From NCBI RefSeq assembly GCF_000338275.1, contig NZ_ANMR01000006.1, positions 62,001 to 126,000 on the forward strand: a stretch of DNA of 64,000 nt, written 5' to 3'. Both the position numbers and the translations under genes were made by a program. The notes beneath the pieces are model-generated. The model was not told where the DNA came from. It ran no database searches and was given only the letters and a program-made list of their open reading frames with translations. Origin of the DNA: Staphylococcus xylosus NJ (GTDB lineage: Bacteria > Bacillota > Bacilli > Staphylococcales > Staphylococcaceae). Numbering within the stretch: position 1 is the first letter of the stretch; the number at the start of each line of letters is the position of its first letter. This document shows positions 44,322 to 54,444 of this stretch, piece by piece.

Positions 44322-45781
44322 GCTAATACATCCTCGGCAATCTGCTTACGATCTAATTTTCCGTTTATTGTTAAAGGAAATTGTTCTTTAAATATAATCT
44401 TTCTCGGAATCATATATTCTGGCATCGCTTGTTTAAGTTCTTGTTTGATATCGTGTATCAACGTTTGTTCATCTTTGTTATCATTTAAGTCATTTAACAC
44501 TACAACGCCTTGTAATTGCGTTACTTTATCGTTTTTGTACACTGGTACAACAATTGCTTCTTTGACTATATCTAATTGTCTTAAATGAAATTCTATTTCT
44601 TCTAGTTCCATACGGTATCCATTTAATTTCACTTGAAAATCTATACGCCCTGTGATAAACCATAGGTCATCTTGAACTGTTGCTTTATCACCAGTAAAAT
44701 ACGCCCTGTTATTATCTATATTTTTAAACACTGCATTAGAGCGTTGCTCATCTTTCACATAACCTTCACTTACGCATTGTCCAGAAATGATTAATTCTTC
44801 ATTTTCGGCTAAAGACAATTGCGTTCTCGGTCTCACTTTACCTACTGGTAATGGATTATATTGATTAATAACTGCTTCAGTAATTAAGATACTAGTAACT
44901 GCAACTGTCGCTTCTGTCGGCCCGTATGTATTATAAATATATGCAGATGGGAAACGTTGTAACAACATCTTAGCAGTTTTATGAGGTAAAATTTCACCAC
45001 AAAAGAAAAATTCTTTTAAGCTTTCATAGTGTGCTTCAGATAAATTAGGTAGCATTAAGCACATTTCCATAAATGATGGTGTAGACACCCAAACGTTTAT
45101 ATTGGATTGCTCTAACATATCATTTAATAATTTTGGTTTGTTAATCATTGTCTTATCTACTAAATTTAATGTGCCTGCAGTAGCTATACATGGATAAATT
45201 GCCATTACAGATAAATCAAATGAAAATGGTGCTTGATTTAGCCATTGTTGATTCTCACCTATTTTATTCAAATCTACCATCCAGTTCGTAAATTCGTTAA
45301 GACTTTCATACCTAATTTGTACACCCTTAGGTTCCCCAGTAGAGCCCGATGTAAAAATAGTATACGCAATATCTTGATCTTTAATTTTAGATTCAAATTC
45401 AACTGTACGGTTATCCGTCAAAAGTGTTTCAGTATTAATGATTACTCTGCCATTACTATCTAGTGAATGTTCACTTGTATTAAAAATAATATCTGGGTTA
45501 ATTTTTTCAATAATAGTATTAATACGCTCTTCAGGCATTGATATATCAAGTGGTACATAACCACATCCCGCTTTTATGCTAGCAATCATTCCTACAATCA
45601 TAAATGGTGACATATGACCATATACGATTAATGGACTTTTAGTATCTTTGATTAAATCGGCGAGTTTATTTACATATTGATTTAACTCTCGATACGTTAA
45701 TACATTTGTATTATGCTTTATCGCTATTTGCTCAGGGTACATTTTTTCATTTTCAATTAATGAATATATAATATCCTTCAT
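44318..45781 (-). CDS. dltA: D-alanine--poly(phosphoribitol)/D-alanyl carrier ligase DltA
   Basis: Adenylating enzyme of 487 residues that activates D-alanine with ATP and transfers it to DltC. Adenylation-domain motifs are complete: [14 protein letters not shown] (phosphate loop, about residues 142-155), [39 protein letters not shown], and the C-terminal lysine in [18 protein letters not shown] precedes the ATG. DltX lies 14 bp upstream, and the D-alanyl modification lowers the negative surface charge and confers resistance to cationic peptides. Confidence 0.96.
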   Translation of the reverse strand: MKDIIYSLIENEKMYPEQIAIKHNTNVLTYRELNQYVNKLADLIKDTKSPLIVYGHMSPFMIVGMIASIKAGCGYVPLDISMPEERINTIIEKINPDIIFNTSEHSLDSNGRVIINTETLLTDNRTVEFESKIKDQDIAYTIFTSGSTGEPKGVQIRYESLNEFTNWMVDLNKIGENQQWLNQAPFSFDLSVMAIYPCIATAGTLNLVDKTMINKPKLLNDMLEQSNINVWVSTPSFMEMCLMLPNLSEAHYESLKEFFFCGEILPHKTAKMLLQRFPSAYIYNTYGPTEATVAVTSILITEAVINQYNPLPVGKVRPRTQLSLAENEELIISGQCVSEGYVKDEQRSNAVFKNIDNNRAYFTGDKATVQDDLWFITGRIDFQVKLNGYRMELEEIEFHLRQLDIVKEAIVVPVYKNDKVTQLQGVVVLNDLNDNKDEQTLIHDIKQELKQAMPEYMIPRKIIFKEQFPLTINGKLDRKQIAEDVLA

Positions 45782-45795
45782 ACTATTCTCCTCGA

Positions 45796-45942
45796 CTAAA
45801 ATTCATTATAAATAAAGTTATTATGCGTATCTCCAGAACCATAAATTAAATACAGTGCTATAAATATTGCAAAATATAAAAGCGTTAATAACCATGGTTT
45901 AATTTTTTGATATTTCGTTGTATTTTCCATCTTTTTACGCAT
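45796..45942 (-). CDS. dltX: DltX, small membrane protein of the dlt operon
   Basis: A 48-codon gene between the dlt promoter region and dltA. The peptide starts [17 protein letters not shown], continues in one transmembrane helix (about residues 17-35: [18 protein letters not shown]) and ends with an exposed tail finishing FIYNEF, the conserved C-terminal motif reported for DltX. GAGGTGG lies four to five bases before the ATG, and the stop is 14 bp from dltA. DltX is needed for D-alanylation in Gram-positive bacteria and its tail has been proposed to act as a D-alanine acceptor. Confidence 0.92.
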   Translation of the reverse strand: MRKKMENTTKYQKIKPWLLTLLYFAIFIALYLIYGSGDTHNNFIYNEF

Positions 45943-46522
45943 TTTCCACCTCTTCTTTTAGATTATTTTTTTATATTATTAACTATTTATTACATAAGTA
46001 AGTTTTTTGTTGTAGTACTATTTACACTACTTTAACATTTTACCAACTTATTATACATTTTTTATGATGTTGTGACAATCGAATTAACATCTTTATATAT
46101 AACAAAAATGTTAGATTGTTCATTTTATATAGTTTTATAAAACCAAAACTACTGTCAATCCTTAGTTTATTTTACATAACATGATTCAAAGTTATATTTT
46201 ATTATTGTGAAAATAATGTAATGATTAGTTATAAATTGATAGTAAAAACGCTTGACTAACGCTATAATTTCGCGATGCAGTTGATATCTATCGCATATAA
46301 AATATGCAATAGATTAATTATATTGCTACGGAAAATGTATAAAGTAATATTTAAAAGCAATAAGTTATTTTGAAAATAATTCATTATATCCTTACTTTTA
46401 AATTTAATATATAGATATTTAATTGAGTCAAATTTGTGACAAACTTGACTCTTATTCACTTAGTTTTTATATGATAGTCTTTTCGTCGTTATTGATAGTC
46501 TAATAATTAAAATTTCACATAA
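45943..46522. other. Upstream region of the dlt operon
   Basis: About 580 bp of AT-rich sequence without a gene. It holds a perfect minus-strand TTGACA (46153-46158) followed by AT-rich sequence but no -10 at ideal spacing, and the inverted repeat 46425-46451. The dlt promoter must lie here. A long leader before dltX is likely. Confidence 0.45.
46425..46451. promoter_or_regulatory. Near-perfect inverted repeat upstream of dlt, GraR-like core
   Basis: Arms of 12 bp (46425-46436 and 46440-46451) with a 3-nt loop and one mismatch. The left arm contains TCAAATTTGT (46428-46437), nine of ten bases of the palindrome ACAAATTTGT reported upstream of GraR-regulated genes in S. aureus, which include the dlt operon. 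It is about 490 bp from dltX, far for an operator, so the assignment is tentative. Confidence 0.35.
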
Positions 46523-46555
46523 AAATACGCCTCTATTTTTAACAGAGGCGTATTT
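46523..46555 (-). terminator. Terminator of the 2-hydroxyacid dehydrogenase operon
   Basis: A 12-bp stem AAATACGCCTCT (46523-46534) with AGAGGCGTATTT (46544-46555) closes the three-gene minus-strand operon. It is about 95 bp past the stop. Confidence 0.75.
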
Positions 46556-46649
46556 CTATATTATCGCTAAGTAATTAATGCTTTACCCTTTTTGTTTTAT
46601 ATTAGGATATAATAATATAAAACATTGATATATCATCTATTTACAAAAT

Positions 46650-47615
46650 TTATTTTACATTGATTGGTGTTTTAGCTCGTTGATTGTTTAATACTAATCT
46701 TATATTATCAACACATAATTGAATCATACGATTTCTAGTTATAACAGATGCGCTTCCAATATGTGGGACGATAACCGCATTATCCATCGATAATAAAGGG
46801 TGTGCCATGTCTATAGGCTCTTCACGCAGAACATCTAGTCCACAAGCTGCAATCTGTCTGTTTTGTAACGCAAATACAAGTGCCTCTTCATCTACGACAG
46901 CACCTCGTCCTATATTTATAAAAATAGCATCATTTTTCATTTTTTCAAATGCTTGAGCATTAAATTTATTTCTAGTTTCTTCTGTAAGCGGTGCAGTACA
47001 AATAATAAAATCACTATGTTCAAGCAAAGTATCAAAAGGAACGTACAATGCACCAAGTGCTTTTTCAGTATCTTTATTTCTAGATCTATTATGATACATT
47101 ATCTTAGTATCAAAACCTTTTAATCTTCTTGCAAATGCCTTGCCAATCTCACCCATACCATATATTCCTACATTGGCATTAGACAAATCTTTTCCGGCAA
47201 ACAAGTATGGACCCCAACTTTGCCACTCTCCATTTTGAACATACTTTTCAGCTTCCACAATACGTCTAGCTACTGTTAACATTAATGTAAATCCAAGTTC
47301 TGCAGTTGTTTCAGTAAGTACACCAGGTGTATTAGTTACAGTAATCCCTTTACTATTTACAAGGGGTACATCTATATTATCAAAACCAACTGCCATATTA
47401 GCAATCACTTTTAATTTTGAAGCAGCTTTGATAACTTCACTATCTATTTTTTCACTTAAAGTAATCAAACAAGCAGTTGCATCTTTAATAGACTCTAGAA
47501 ATTGCTCTCTTGGCATTGGTATTAAAGACTCATCCCACATTTCAACTTGTGCAATAGCCTCTAATTGATCTATAAATGGTTGTGGAATACTTCTACTTAC
47601 AATGATTTTTTCCAT
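46650..47615 (-). CDS. D-2-hydroxyacid dehydrogenase (GyaR-like)
   Basis: NAD(P)-dependent oxidoreductase of 321 residues that reduces 2-oxo acids such as glyoxylate or hydroxypyruvate. The nucleotide-binding motif GIYGMGEIGKAFARRL is near the middle, followed by FINIGRGAVVDEEAL with the catalytic arginine and PHIGSAS with the catalytic histidine; the conserved glutamate lies between them. Length matches the family. The substrate is not certain from sequence. It follows the HAD gene by ten bp in one operon. Confidence 0.92.
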   Translation of the reverse strand: MEKIIVSRSIPQPFIDQLEAIAQVEMWDESLIPMPREQFLESIKDATACLITLSEKIDSEVIKAASKLKVIANMAVGFDNIDVPLVNSKGITVTNTPGVLTETTAELGFTLMLTVARRIVEAEKYVQNGEWQSWGPYLFAGKDLSNANVGIYGMGEIGKAFARRLKGFDTKIMYHNRSRNKDTEKALGALYVPFDTLLEHSDFIICTAPLTEETRNKFNAQAFEKMKNDAIFINIGRGAVVDEEALVFALQNRQIAACGLDVLREEPIDMAHPLLSMDNAVIVPHIGSASVITRNRMIQLCVDNIRLVLNNQRAKTPINVK

Positions 47616-47625
47616 TCAATCACTC

Positions 47626-48405
47626 CTAACTCTCGAGTTCTTTGATAACCTCATTTAAATCTTTAAATGTATATGTCGGAGGCACTGGCTTCTGTCCAAT
47701 TTCTTCTTTGGTTGTTACACCCGTTTGTACATGAATCGTATCAATATTCACATTGATACCCGACATAATATCTGTGTCGTATAAGTCACCGACCATCGCA
47801 ACCTCTGAGCGCTCTAATCCTAAAATGTCTAACGCTTTTTTCATAATAATTGGTTCTGGTTTACCGATAAATGTGGGTTGAACGCCGGTTGATACTGTGA
47901 CCACGCTTGTAATCGCGCCATTTCCAGGTAAAAATCCACGTTCCTTTGGTATAGATACATCTTGGTTAGTTGAAATAAATTTCGCACCATTACGCACCCC
48001 TAGAGTAGCAGTTGCTAATTTTTCATAGGTAACGGCTTCATCTAAACCAACAACAACATAATCTACAAATTCATCTTCTTTAACTACTAATCCTTTCTCT
48101 GTTAACGCATGTTTCAGCCCGCTACCACCTAGCATATATACACTTGCTCCTGGAGATTCCTCAGCAATATATTCTGCAGTAGCTAGCGCTGATGTAACCA
48201 CCTCATCAGCTTGTGCGACTAATCCCATTTTATTTAACTTTGCAGCTACTTCTTCTGGATCTTTGGTAGAATTATTAGTCACATATAAATGTGGAATTTT
48301 GTTTTGATTTAAATATGATATAAATTGAGACGCGCCATCTATATGTTCATCACCTTTATATAAAGTACCATCCAAATCAATTAGGTAAGCTTGATATTTT
48401 TTCAT
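47626..48405 (-). CDS. HAD-superfamily phosphatase, NagD/YutF type
   Basis: A 259-residue HAD hydrolase of the NagD-like (TIGR01457) group. The nucleophile motif is [11 protein letters not shown] (D10 and general acid D12), followed by the CAP region and [12 protein letters not shown]. The late acidic motif [13 protein letters not shown] and a mid-region lysine (GKPEPII) complete the active site. Natural substrates of this group are sugar phosphates or nucleotide monophosphates; none can be assigned. AAGGAGAA precedes the ATG. It lies five bp after the DUF86 gene. Confidence 0.92.
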   Translation of the reverse strand: MKKYQAYLIDLDGTLYKGDEHIDGASQFISYLNQNKIPHLYVTNNSTKDPEEVAAKLNKMGLVAQADEVVTSALATAEYIAEESPGASVYMLGGSGLKHALTEKGLVVKEDEFVDYVVVGLDEAVTYEKLATATLGVRNGAKFISTNQDVSIPKERGFLPGNGAITSVVTVSTGVQPTFIGKPEPIIMKKALDILGLERSEVAMVGDLYDTDIMSGINVNIDTIHVQTGVTTKEEIGQKPVPPTYTFKDLNEVIKELES

Positions 48406-48410
48406 ATTAC

Positions 48411-48842
48411 TTATTCTCCTTTTTTGCCAAATGCAGTTACAGGTACATCTTCACTCTTTAAAAATTGTATAACTTCTTCTACATATGTTTGATAATAAGA
48501 TACCGATTCATCAAAAAGTGGTACTAATTTAACGGTATCAAGTTCATCATAATAATGAACAAATTGTTTTCTAACATCTACAGTTTTATTGATTTGATTT
48601 TGTGTATCTTCTGAAATCACTTTTTCCAAAGCTAAGATATCTATTACGTCTCTATAATTTCCTGGGTCTCTTAAGATAAAACCATCAATAATCATGTTTC
48701 CAATGTCTACTGCTGATTCAATAAACATTTGTGCTATACGTTCGAACGCATAAACATTCTTTTTGTTTTGCGGATAATCTTCAATAAGTTGTTGCAAGTA
48801 ATTTAATTTTGTATTTAATTGATCTTTATTCACGAAATACAT
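48411..48842 (-). CDS. DUF86/HepT-like protein (YutE family)
   Basis: A 143-residue all-helical protein of the DUF86 family, which contains HEPN RNase toxins of the HepT type as well as solitary housekeeping members such as B. subtilis YutE. The HEPN catalytic motif Rx4HxY is intact: R91 and H96 and Y98 in VRKQFVHYY. Adjacent genes encode a HAD phosphatase and a dehydrogenase; no MntA nucleotidyltransferase antitoxin is in the window. ATG 48842 (MYFVNKDQ) follows GGGGTGA; the frame to 48893 is not supported. Whether it cuts RNA is unknown. Confidence 0.85.
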   Translation of the reverse strand: MYFVNKDQLNTKLNYLQQLIEDYPQNKKNVYAFERIAQMFIESAVDIGNMIIDGFILRDPGNYRDVIDILALEKVISEDTQNQINKTVDVRKQFVHYYDELDTVKLVPLFDESVSYYQTYVEEVIQFLKSEDVPVTAFGKKGE

Positions 48843-48986
48843 CTTTTCACCCCTATCAATCTCATCATACCATACCTTTGCAGTCGAATTCATTTATGGT
48901 TATACTGTAAATTAAGACTTTTTAACTAAATTAAATATCTATAATAATTAGATTTGTAAAATAGAAGAAGTAAGGAGTGTTTCAAA

Positions 48987-49253
48987 GTGATTGATATGTA
49001 TCTTTATGATGATGATGAATCTGCTCAGGTGCAATTTGTTGGTTTTGTTGGTGAACATAGTCGCTACGACCTAATGTTAGTCCAAACTAATCGTCATTTC
49101 GGTAAAACGATTGTATTAAATATGCAAACGAATCAATTCGGTATAATAGGTACCGACGATTTAGAAGAAGAAGGTTATATTGCCCACATCTTAGGAGTTA
49201 ATGAAGACGAAGGCAATGAAATTTCAGAATACCTTAATGAAGTGATTCAATAA
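48987..49253 (+). CDS. DUF3055 family protein
   Basis: An 88-residue, acidic cytosolic protein of the Firmicute DUF3055 family, with no known function. Strongly conserved-looking parts are FVGFVGEHSRYDLMLVQTNRHFGKTIVLNMQ and LGVNEDEGNEISEYLNEVI. The start is GTG with AAGGAG nine bases upstream; no closer ATG has a site. It is divergent from the DUF86 operon and has its own terminator. Confidence 0.88.
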   Translation: MIDMYLYDDDESAQVQFVGFVGEHSRYDLMLVQTNRHFGKTIVLNMQTNQFGIIGTDDLEEEGYIAHILGVNEDEGNEISEYLNEVIQ

Positions 49254-49374
49254 ACGCGCGCTAGTATATAAATATTATTAAAGTAACAAACCTTAGCTAA
49301 GTAAAAATATTTATATTAACGATAGTAATTCAATTCTATGCTCTGTAAATATGTTCTCTTCTACAATATAAACC

Positions 49375-49416
49375 AAAAGCAACTTTATTCAAAAAACGAA
49401 TAAAGTTGCTTTTTTA
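49375..49416 (+). terminator. Terminator of the DUF3055 gene
   Basis: A 16-bp perfect stem (49375-49390 with 49398-49413, arm AAAAGCAACTTTATTC) is followed by T-rich sequence, about 120 bp past the stop. Confidence 0.82.
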
Positions 49417-49533
49417 ATTCGGACTATTCTATTTATGTATCAAATTTCTAAACACACTATACATACATTACTATTGCACATAATGCTAAAGTATATTGTA
49501 AATATTATTTAAAGCACTATGTAATCAAAATCA

Positions 49534-49917
49534 TTATTGTTCAGTATCTTGAATACTAGGCTTTATTTTAACATCATGCAACTTATCTTCTTCAAAATCT
49601 GTTTCAACTATGTCATTTGACTCTACATAATTTTTCATTTCTGCTTCTGGAATACGTCTTAATATAAAGTACGGGCAACCAAAATTACAATATTCTAATA
49701 AATAATCTTGAATTGTTGAGAAGCGTTTGCTTAATTCGGCTTTCTTATTAGAATCTTTATAAAAACCTTTTAACCTAAGTTGATCATAACCAAAATCTCC
49801 AACAATAAAATCATACTTATCTAATATATCTGAATAGCGATTGACAAATGTTTCTTCATCAAAACATTCTCTATAATCTTCTATGATTTCAAAAAATTGT
49901 CCATTTAACTTTATCAT
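49534..49917 (-). CDS. yutD: YutD family (DUF1027) protein
   Basis: A 127-residue soluble protein of the YutD family. It contains KLNGQFFEIIEDYRECFDEETF, the conserved YDFIVGDFGYDQLRLKGFY and CNFGCPYFILRRIP with a CxxxC pair. The function is not known. ATG 49917 has AGGTGA at five bases; ATG 49926 would touch that site. It lies downstream of lipA on the same strand but 168 bp away, with a weak hairpin between them. Confidence 0.88.
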   Translation of the reverse strand: MIKLNGQFFEIIEDYRECFDEETFVNRYSDILDKYDFIVGDFGYDQLRLKGFYKDSNKKAELSKRFSTIQDYLLEYCNFGCPYFILRRIPEAEMKNYVESNDIVETDFEEDKLHDVKIKPSIQDTEQ

Positions 49918-50085
49918 GTCATTCACCTAATCTAAACGCATCAAATTACTATTATTCGCTAGCTAATTTATTAATAAATAGTTCTTTGACTTGTATGTAA
50001 TTATATTTTACTTCTAAGAAAGACTTAGCTCACTAGTATTGCGCATCACCACAACTATAACAAATGAACTAAGTCTTCAATTAAC

Positions 50086-51027
50086 TTATTTATTTAAATG
50101 CTTACCGATTTCTGTACCAAGTTGCTCTTCACCAATACGGTGTTTTTCTTTAGCCGCTTCATTTACTTGCTCGTCGGCATGATATGAACTTCTTACAAGT
50201 GGTCCTGCTTGGCAATGTTTAAATCCTTTATCCATTGCTACTTTTCTTAATTTACCAAATTCTAATGGTGTATAATATTTTTCAACTTTTAAATGTTTAC
50301 GTGAAGGTTGCAAATATTGACCAATCGTTAAAATATCAACATCATTAGCTCGTAGGTCATCCATTGTTTCATAGATTTCCTCGTGTGTTTCACCTAATCC
50401 AACCATAAGACTTGATTTTGTTGGGATATCAGGTTGTAACTCTTTAGAACGTCTTAAGAACTCTAATGTACGATCATAAGTTGCTCTAGCACGAACTCTC
50501 GGTGTCAAACGGCGGACTGTTTCGATATTATGGTTTAAAATGTCTGGTTTTGACGCCATTAAAGTTTCTAAAGCATCATAGTCTCCACCCATATCTGAAG
50601 GCAAGATTTCTATAGATGTGAAAGGATTACGCTCACGTACTTTACGTACAGTTTCAGCGTATACATTTGATCCTGCATCTCTTAAGTCATCACGAGCCAC
50701 AGCTGTAATAACAACGTGTTTTAAATTCATTAATTCTACAGATTCAGCCACGCGTTCTGGCTCATCTAAATCTAATTCATTTGGAAGTCCTGTTTTAACT
50801 GCACAGAAACGACATGCACGTGTACAAACTGCACCTAAAATCATAAACGTAGCTGTACGACGTTCTCCCCAACATTCATGTATATTTGGACACTTTGCTT
50901 CTTCGCAAACTGTATGTAAATTCTTTTCGCGCATCATTTTCTTAAGACCAGTGTAGTTTTCGTTAGTATTTAGCTTTATTTTCAACCAATCTGGTTTACG
51001 TAAAATCTCTTCATTTTTAGTAGCCAT
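50086..51027 (-). CDS. lipA: Lipoyl synthase
   Basis: Radical SAM enzyme of 313 residues that inserts two sulfur atoms into octanoyl groups to make lipoate on E2 or GcvH proteins. The auxiliary-cluster cysteines C41, C46 and C52 ([13 protein letters not shown]) and the radical-SAM cysteines C68, C72, C75 (CTRACRFC) are complete. The C-terminal RSSYHADE carries the conserved serine ligand. It depends on the Fe-S carriers encoded elsewhere in this window. AGGAGG precedes the ATG. It may share a transcript with the metallophosphatase 80 bp upstream. Confidence 0.96.
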   Translation of the reverse strand: MATKNEEILRKPDWLKIKLNTNENYTGLKKMMREKNLHTVCEEAKCPNIHECWGERRTATFMILGAVCTRACRFCAVKTGLPNELDLDEPERVAESVELMNLKHVVITAVARDDLRDAGSNVYAETVRKVRERNPFTSIEILPSDMGGDYDALETLMASKPDILNHNIETVRRLTPRVRARATYDRTLEFLRRSKELQPDIPTKSSLMVGLGETHEEIYETMDDLRANDVDILTIGQYLQPSRKHLKVEKYYTPLEFGKLRKVAMDKGFKHCQAGPLVRSSYHADEQVNEAAKEKHRIGEEQLGTEIGKHLNK

Positions 51028-51107
51028 AACCGCACAATCCTCCTGATTTGAAATCTCTAATCATTATAACGAAAATTCAGGTAAATTAAAACGTATAAAG
51101 TCATATT

Positions 51108-52427
51108 TTAATATTCCAATAATTTTTCTTTAAAAATATCTCTTAAAAACTCTGGCATCAAGTAATCTATAGACTGATCTTTTAAAGTAGGAAAATAGCG
51201 TCCAAACGTATACATATCTATCGTTCCTAATATATACGTTTCATCATCATTTATTAATTCACCATTTATAAAGTAACGTGATTCAGACTCAATAAATCCT
51301 AAATTATATAAAATATAGCCACCAAAAATATTACCTCTAAAACCCAGGCCTTGGGCATGTTCATTAAGATATTCTTGTTTTTGACTTTTGATTATTATAT
51401 TTTTCAACTCTCGCCCACTTAATCTAATACGGACTGCGTTAATAGGGTGAGGTAACATCTGATGTATATCATACTCCGTTAATCGCTCTGCCTCTATGCC
51501 GTTTACGATGAGTCCTGCGTTAATAATTGTACAGTCTGCATTCGTAAATTCAAAAATACTTTCTGCTAAGATATGAGCTGTTTGAGTAATGGTATCTGTT
51601 TTTCTAGGTAAAGAAATTGGTCGATCAATCACTGAATCATTTAACAACATTTTCCCTTCTTCATCAAAATGAGTCTCAACTTCTGGTAATTTGTCGAGTG
51701 GATGGAGTATTGCTTGTTTTTTAATTATGTTATTATTTTCAATTTCTAGTGTGACTTCCCCTAAAAAATGCCCATATTTTCCTGCTGCAGCCATCAGAAC
51801 ACCATTGTTAATCTCACCATTTTCAAAATAGTGGTGTGTATGACTACCTAAAATCAAATCAATTTCTGGAATTTCTTGGCATAATTTTTCGTCAAAGAAT
51901 ACACCAACATGGCTCATAATCACAAGTAAATCATAAGCACCTTCATTAGCTTTTATTTCATCTTTAATTGCTTCTAAAGGATTTGTCACAATCCAGTCTA
52001 AAGCACGATAAAAAGGAGTGAATGGAGCAGTAGCCGCAATAAATAGTATGCGTACTCCGTCTATAACTTTTATGAATGATGATGACATATTATGGGGTAA
52101 ATGCCCATGTTCATCAAAGACATTCGCACAAGTGACATCGAATGTTGCATTGTCATATAAAGTATTTAATGCATCATGAGAAATAGTCATACCTTCATTA
52201 TTGCCAATAGTAGCGATATCGCAATGCGCCATATTTAATAATTCGACGTTTTTTATCCCCATAGTTGCTTCAGTGACAGGCGCCGAAAGGTCAACATGGT
52301 CGCCAATATCTAAATATAGTGAATGATGTTTTAGTTTTGATCTCTTTTGAGTCAAATACTTTGTAATTCGTGCATATTCATGTAAGTGACTATGTATGTC
52401 ATTTGTGTGATAAATTGTTAATTTCAT
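51108..52427 (-). CDS. Bifunctional metallophosphatase/5'-nucleotidase family protein
   Basis: A 439-residue two-domain metallophosphoesterase of the UshA/5'-nucleotidase fold. The metal site is visible in HTNDIHSHLHEY (D10, H12), YLDIGDHVD, TIGNNEGMT and GSHTHHYFENG. The C-terminal substrate domain contains FTNADCTIINAGLIV. No signal peptide is present, so unlike secreted UshA it is cytoplasmic. The substrate is unknown. GGAGGGG precedes the ATG. It is 21 bp downstream of the TSUP gene in one operon. Confidence 0.9.
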   Translation of the reverse strand: MKLTIYHTNDIHSHLHEYARITKYLTQKRSKLKHHSLYLDIGDHVDLSAPVTEATMGIKNVELLNMAHCDIATIGNNEGMTISHDALNTLYDNATFDVTCANVFDEHGHLPHNMSSSFIKVIDGVRILFIAATAPFTPFYRALDWIVTNPLEAIKDEIKANEGAYDLLVIMSHVGVFFDEKLCQEIPEIDLILGSHTHHYFENGEINNGVLMAAAGKYGHFLGEVTLEIENNNIIKKQAILHPLDKLPEVETHFDEEGKMLLNDSVIDRPISLPRKTDTITQTAHILAESIFEFTNADCTIINAGLIVNGIEAERLTEYDIHQMLPHPINAVRIRLSGRELKNIIIKSQKQEYLNEHAQGLGFRGNIFGGYILYNLGFIESESRYFINGELINDDETYILGTIDMYTFGRYFPTLKDQSIDYLMPEFLRDIFKEKLLEY

Positions 52428-52448
52428 CTATAGTTCCCCTCCTTCATT

Positions 52449-53273
52449 TTATAAAAATGATTTAATTATTAAATATATACCCATAATTAACATTACTGTA
52501 CGCAACAATATTACAACAGTCTCTGATTTTACCGAATGATTAATTTTCACGCCAATCTTCGCACCGAAATAACTTGCAAATACTAGAACAATTGCATATA
52601 ACCAAGCCACATGACCTTGTGCAATATGACCTACTGAACTCATAACACTAGAAAAGAAGATCATCATCATGCTTGTACCAACCGCCACATGTGGCGGGAA
52701 CCTAAATACAATTAACATTAGCGGTGTCATTAATGCGCCACCACCTATACCTAGTAACCCTGTTAATATGCCAATAAATAATGTTGCTATAAAAGAAATT
52801 AAGGGTGGCACATGATAAAAATATTGCTTACCATAACCATCAATATAGCTCCGTTCGTACTTTGCTTTAGCAAATATTTTTAATGGCCTTATTTTCTTTC
52901 GTATTACAAGCAAACTTGCTACTAATATTAAAAACAAACCAAAATACAAGTTAAAAGATGCTAATGTTAAGTAACGGCTTATTACAGATCCAATCAACGC
53001 CCCAGGTAGCAAACCAAATAAAAATATCGAGCCATTTTTCACATCAACTTGTTTTGTTTTTAAGTATCCCAACGTTGAAGATAGTCCAGTTACTATTAAT
53101 ATAACTGATGAAGTACCTATAGCGACTTGAGGCGTTATACCTTCAAGTAAATCATGATCAACACCTAAATAAACCAGCGTAGGTACAATGATTATACCTC
53201 CACCAATACCAACTAATGATCCTAAAATTGCTGAAAAACCGCCAATTAAAATCAATAATATTACTGTTAACAT
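52449..53273 (-). CDS. TSUP (TauE/SafE, DUF81) family transporter
   Basis: A 274-residue membrane protein with about eight helices and the internal duplication of the TauE/SafE family: SAILGSLVGIGGGIIIVP in the first half and ILTGLLGIGGGALMTPLML in the second. The family exports or imports sulfur-containing or organic anions; the substrate here is unknown. It lies ten bp from the DUF72 gene and 21 bp from the metallophosphatase, so the three are co-transcribed. Confidence 0.9.
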   Translation of the reverse strand: MLTVILLILIGGFSAILGSLVGIGGGIIIVPTLVYLGVDHDLLEGITPQVAIGTSSVILIVTGLSSTLGYLKTKQVDVKNGSIFLFGLLPGALIGSVISRYLTLASFNLYFGLFLILVASLLVIRKKIRPLKIFAKAKYERSYIDGYGKQYFYHVPPLISFIATLFIGILTGLLGIGGGALMTPLMLIVFRFPPHVAVGTSMMMIFFSSVMSSVGHIAQGHVAWLYAIVLVFASYFGAKIGVKINHSVKSETVVILLRTVMLIMGIYLIIKSFL

Positions 53274-53283
53274 TCAATCGCTC

Positions 53284-54132
53284 CTAAAATAATTTTAATT
53301 GTTGTGGCGCTAAACCTTGATAATCTATGCCCAATAAACGTTGATAGGTTTTAGCATTGGAGGCTGCATGTCCACCAGAATTATTATTAAAAACGACGTA
53401 AATATCTTTGGCTTTATGTTCTAGTACTTTTACTTTATCAATTAAAGCTTTTAATTCTTGTTCACTATAATTATATAAATATCTTACTTCTCTCCATTCA
53501 TCATCCATCATATCTTTTTTAGTCCATCCATGTACATTTCTTCCATGGTACCGTACAAATGCAGTTTCATTTGTAATGCGGTTAACCATCGGTACAGAAC
53601 CCTGACCAACTTGAGGTTCATCACATACTGCATGAATGATATCTTGCTGTGTTAAGAATGACAATGTTTCTTCTTTAAAAGACTCATTAAACCAAGATTG
53701 GTGTCTAAATTCTACACATACAGGAAATGCTTCCAATTGTGCGCGGATATAGCGAATATAAGTTATATTCTGAACAGTACAATCAAACCAAGGTGGAAAT
53801 TGTACCAACACCATCGCAAGTTTATTCTCATCTTTTAATGGTTGAAGCATCATTTTAAATTGCTCTACTAAAGTTTGCCTTGTATCAGCAAAGTCATGAT
53901 AGTCTGCATGCAAAGTTAATGCTTGATGTATTTTCACTATAAATTTAAATCTTTCAGGTGTTTCTTTTATCCATTTTCTAATATTTCTCTCAGGTTGAAT
54001 TGCATAATACGTTGCGTCCAATTCTACAATTGGAAAATGGCTTGCATATGTAGTTAATTTATCCGTCTTACGCTGCAAGTCTTCATACAACGAATCATGG
54101 TCCCCCCAACCTGTTAACCCTATATTTATCAT
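53284..54132 (-). CDS. DUF72 family protein
   Basis: A 282-residue TIM-barrel protein of the DUF72/YecE family. Typical elements are IGLTGWGDHDSLYEDL, FPIVELDATYYAIQPERNIRKW, RFKFIVKIHQALTLHADY, VQFPPWFDCT, FRHQSWFNES and FNNNSGGHAASNAKTYQRLL. The biochemical role is not established. It heads the DUF72-TSUP-metallophosphatase operon, with GGTGA before the ATG. Confidence 0.9.
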   Translation of the reverse strand: MINIGLTGWGDHDSLYEDLQRKTDKLTTYASHFPIVELDATYYAIQPERNIRKWIKETPERFKFIVKIHQALTLHADYHDFADTRQTLVEQFKMMLQPLKDENKLAMVLVQFPPWFDCTVQNITYIRYIRAQLEAFPVCVEFRHQSWFNESFKEETLSFLTQQDIIHAVCDEPQVGQGSVPMVNRITNETAFVRYHGRNVHGWTKKDMMDDEWREVRYLYNYSEQELKALIDKVKVLEHKAKDIYVVFNNNSGGHAASNAKTYQRLLGIDYQGLAPQQLKLF

Positions 54133-54303
54133 AGTATCACCAAGTTAATGATACCATATATGTTTTAATGGATTCACTTGATTAAATTTAATTTACTATA
54201 ACTTAAAAAAGTAAATGTTGATACTTTATAATTTATCGAATGTATTTAAAAACATATAAAGACATGCTAATTATAGTTAGTGTTAATGTTCAATAATAAA
54301 AAA

Positions 54304-54360
54304 GAGAAGTAGTATTGAAATCAAAAGTTTAAAGTTGATTTCAATTTATACTACTCCTCT
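54304..54360 (-). terminator. Terminator of the nitronate monooxygenase gene
   Basis: A long imperfect stem: TTGAAATCAA (54315-54324) with TTGATTTCAA (54335-54344) and AGTAGTA with TACTACT, flanked by an A-run that gives T on the minus strand. It shares the GAAATCAA core with the ppiB and pepA terminators. The remaining 312-bp gap to the DUF72 gene shows nothing else. Confidence 0.8.
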
Positions 54361-54444
54361 TGTCTAAAAAACACTATTTTTAAAGCTAAGTTATAGGTTA
54401 ATAAGTAAATTACATAATTGCGTATGTCATATATTTATAGTTAT

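Noticed and set aside
46262-46459. 65-codon minus-strand frame upstream of dlt
   Set aside because: It has no ribosome binding site, low-complexity Ile/Asn/Leu composition typical of AT-rich DNA, and overlaps the inverted repeat at 46425.
50020-50077. Imperfect inverted repeat after lipA
   Set aside because: The 13-bp arms have a mismatch and a 32-nt loop with no T-run, so I did not call a terminator, though it may weakly separate lipA and yutD.
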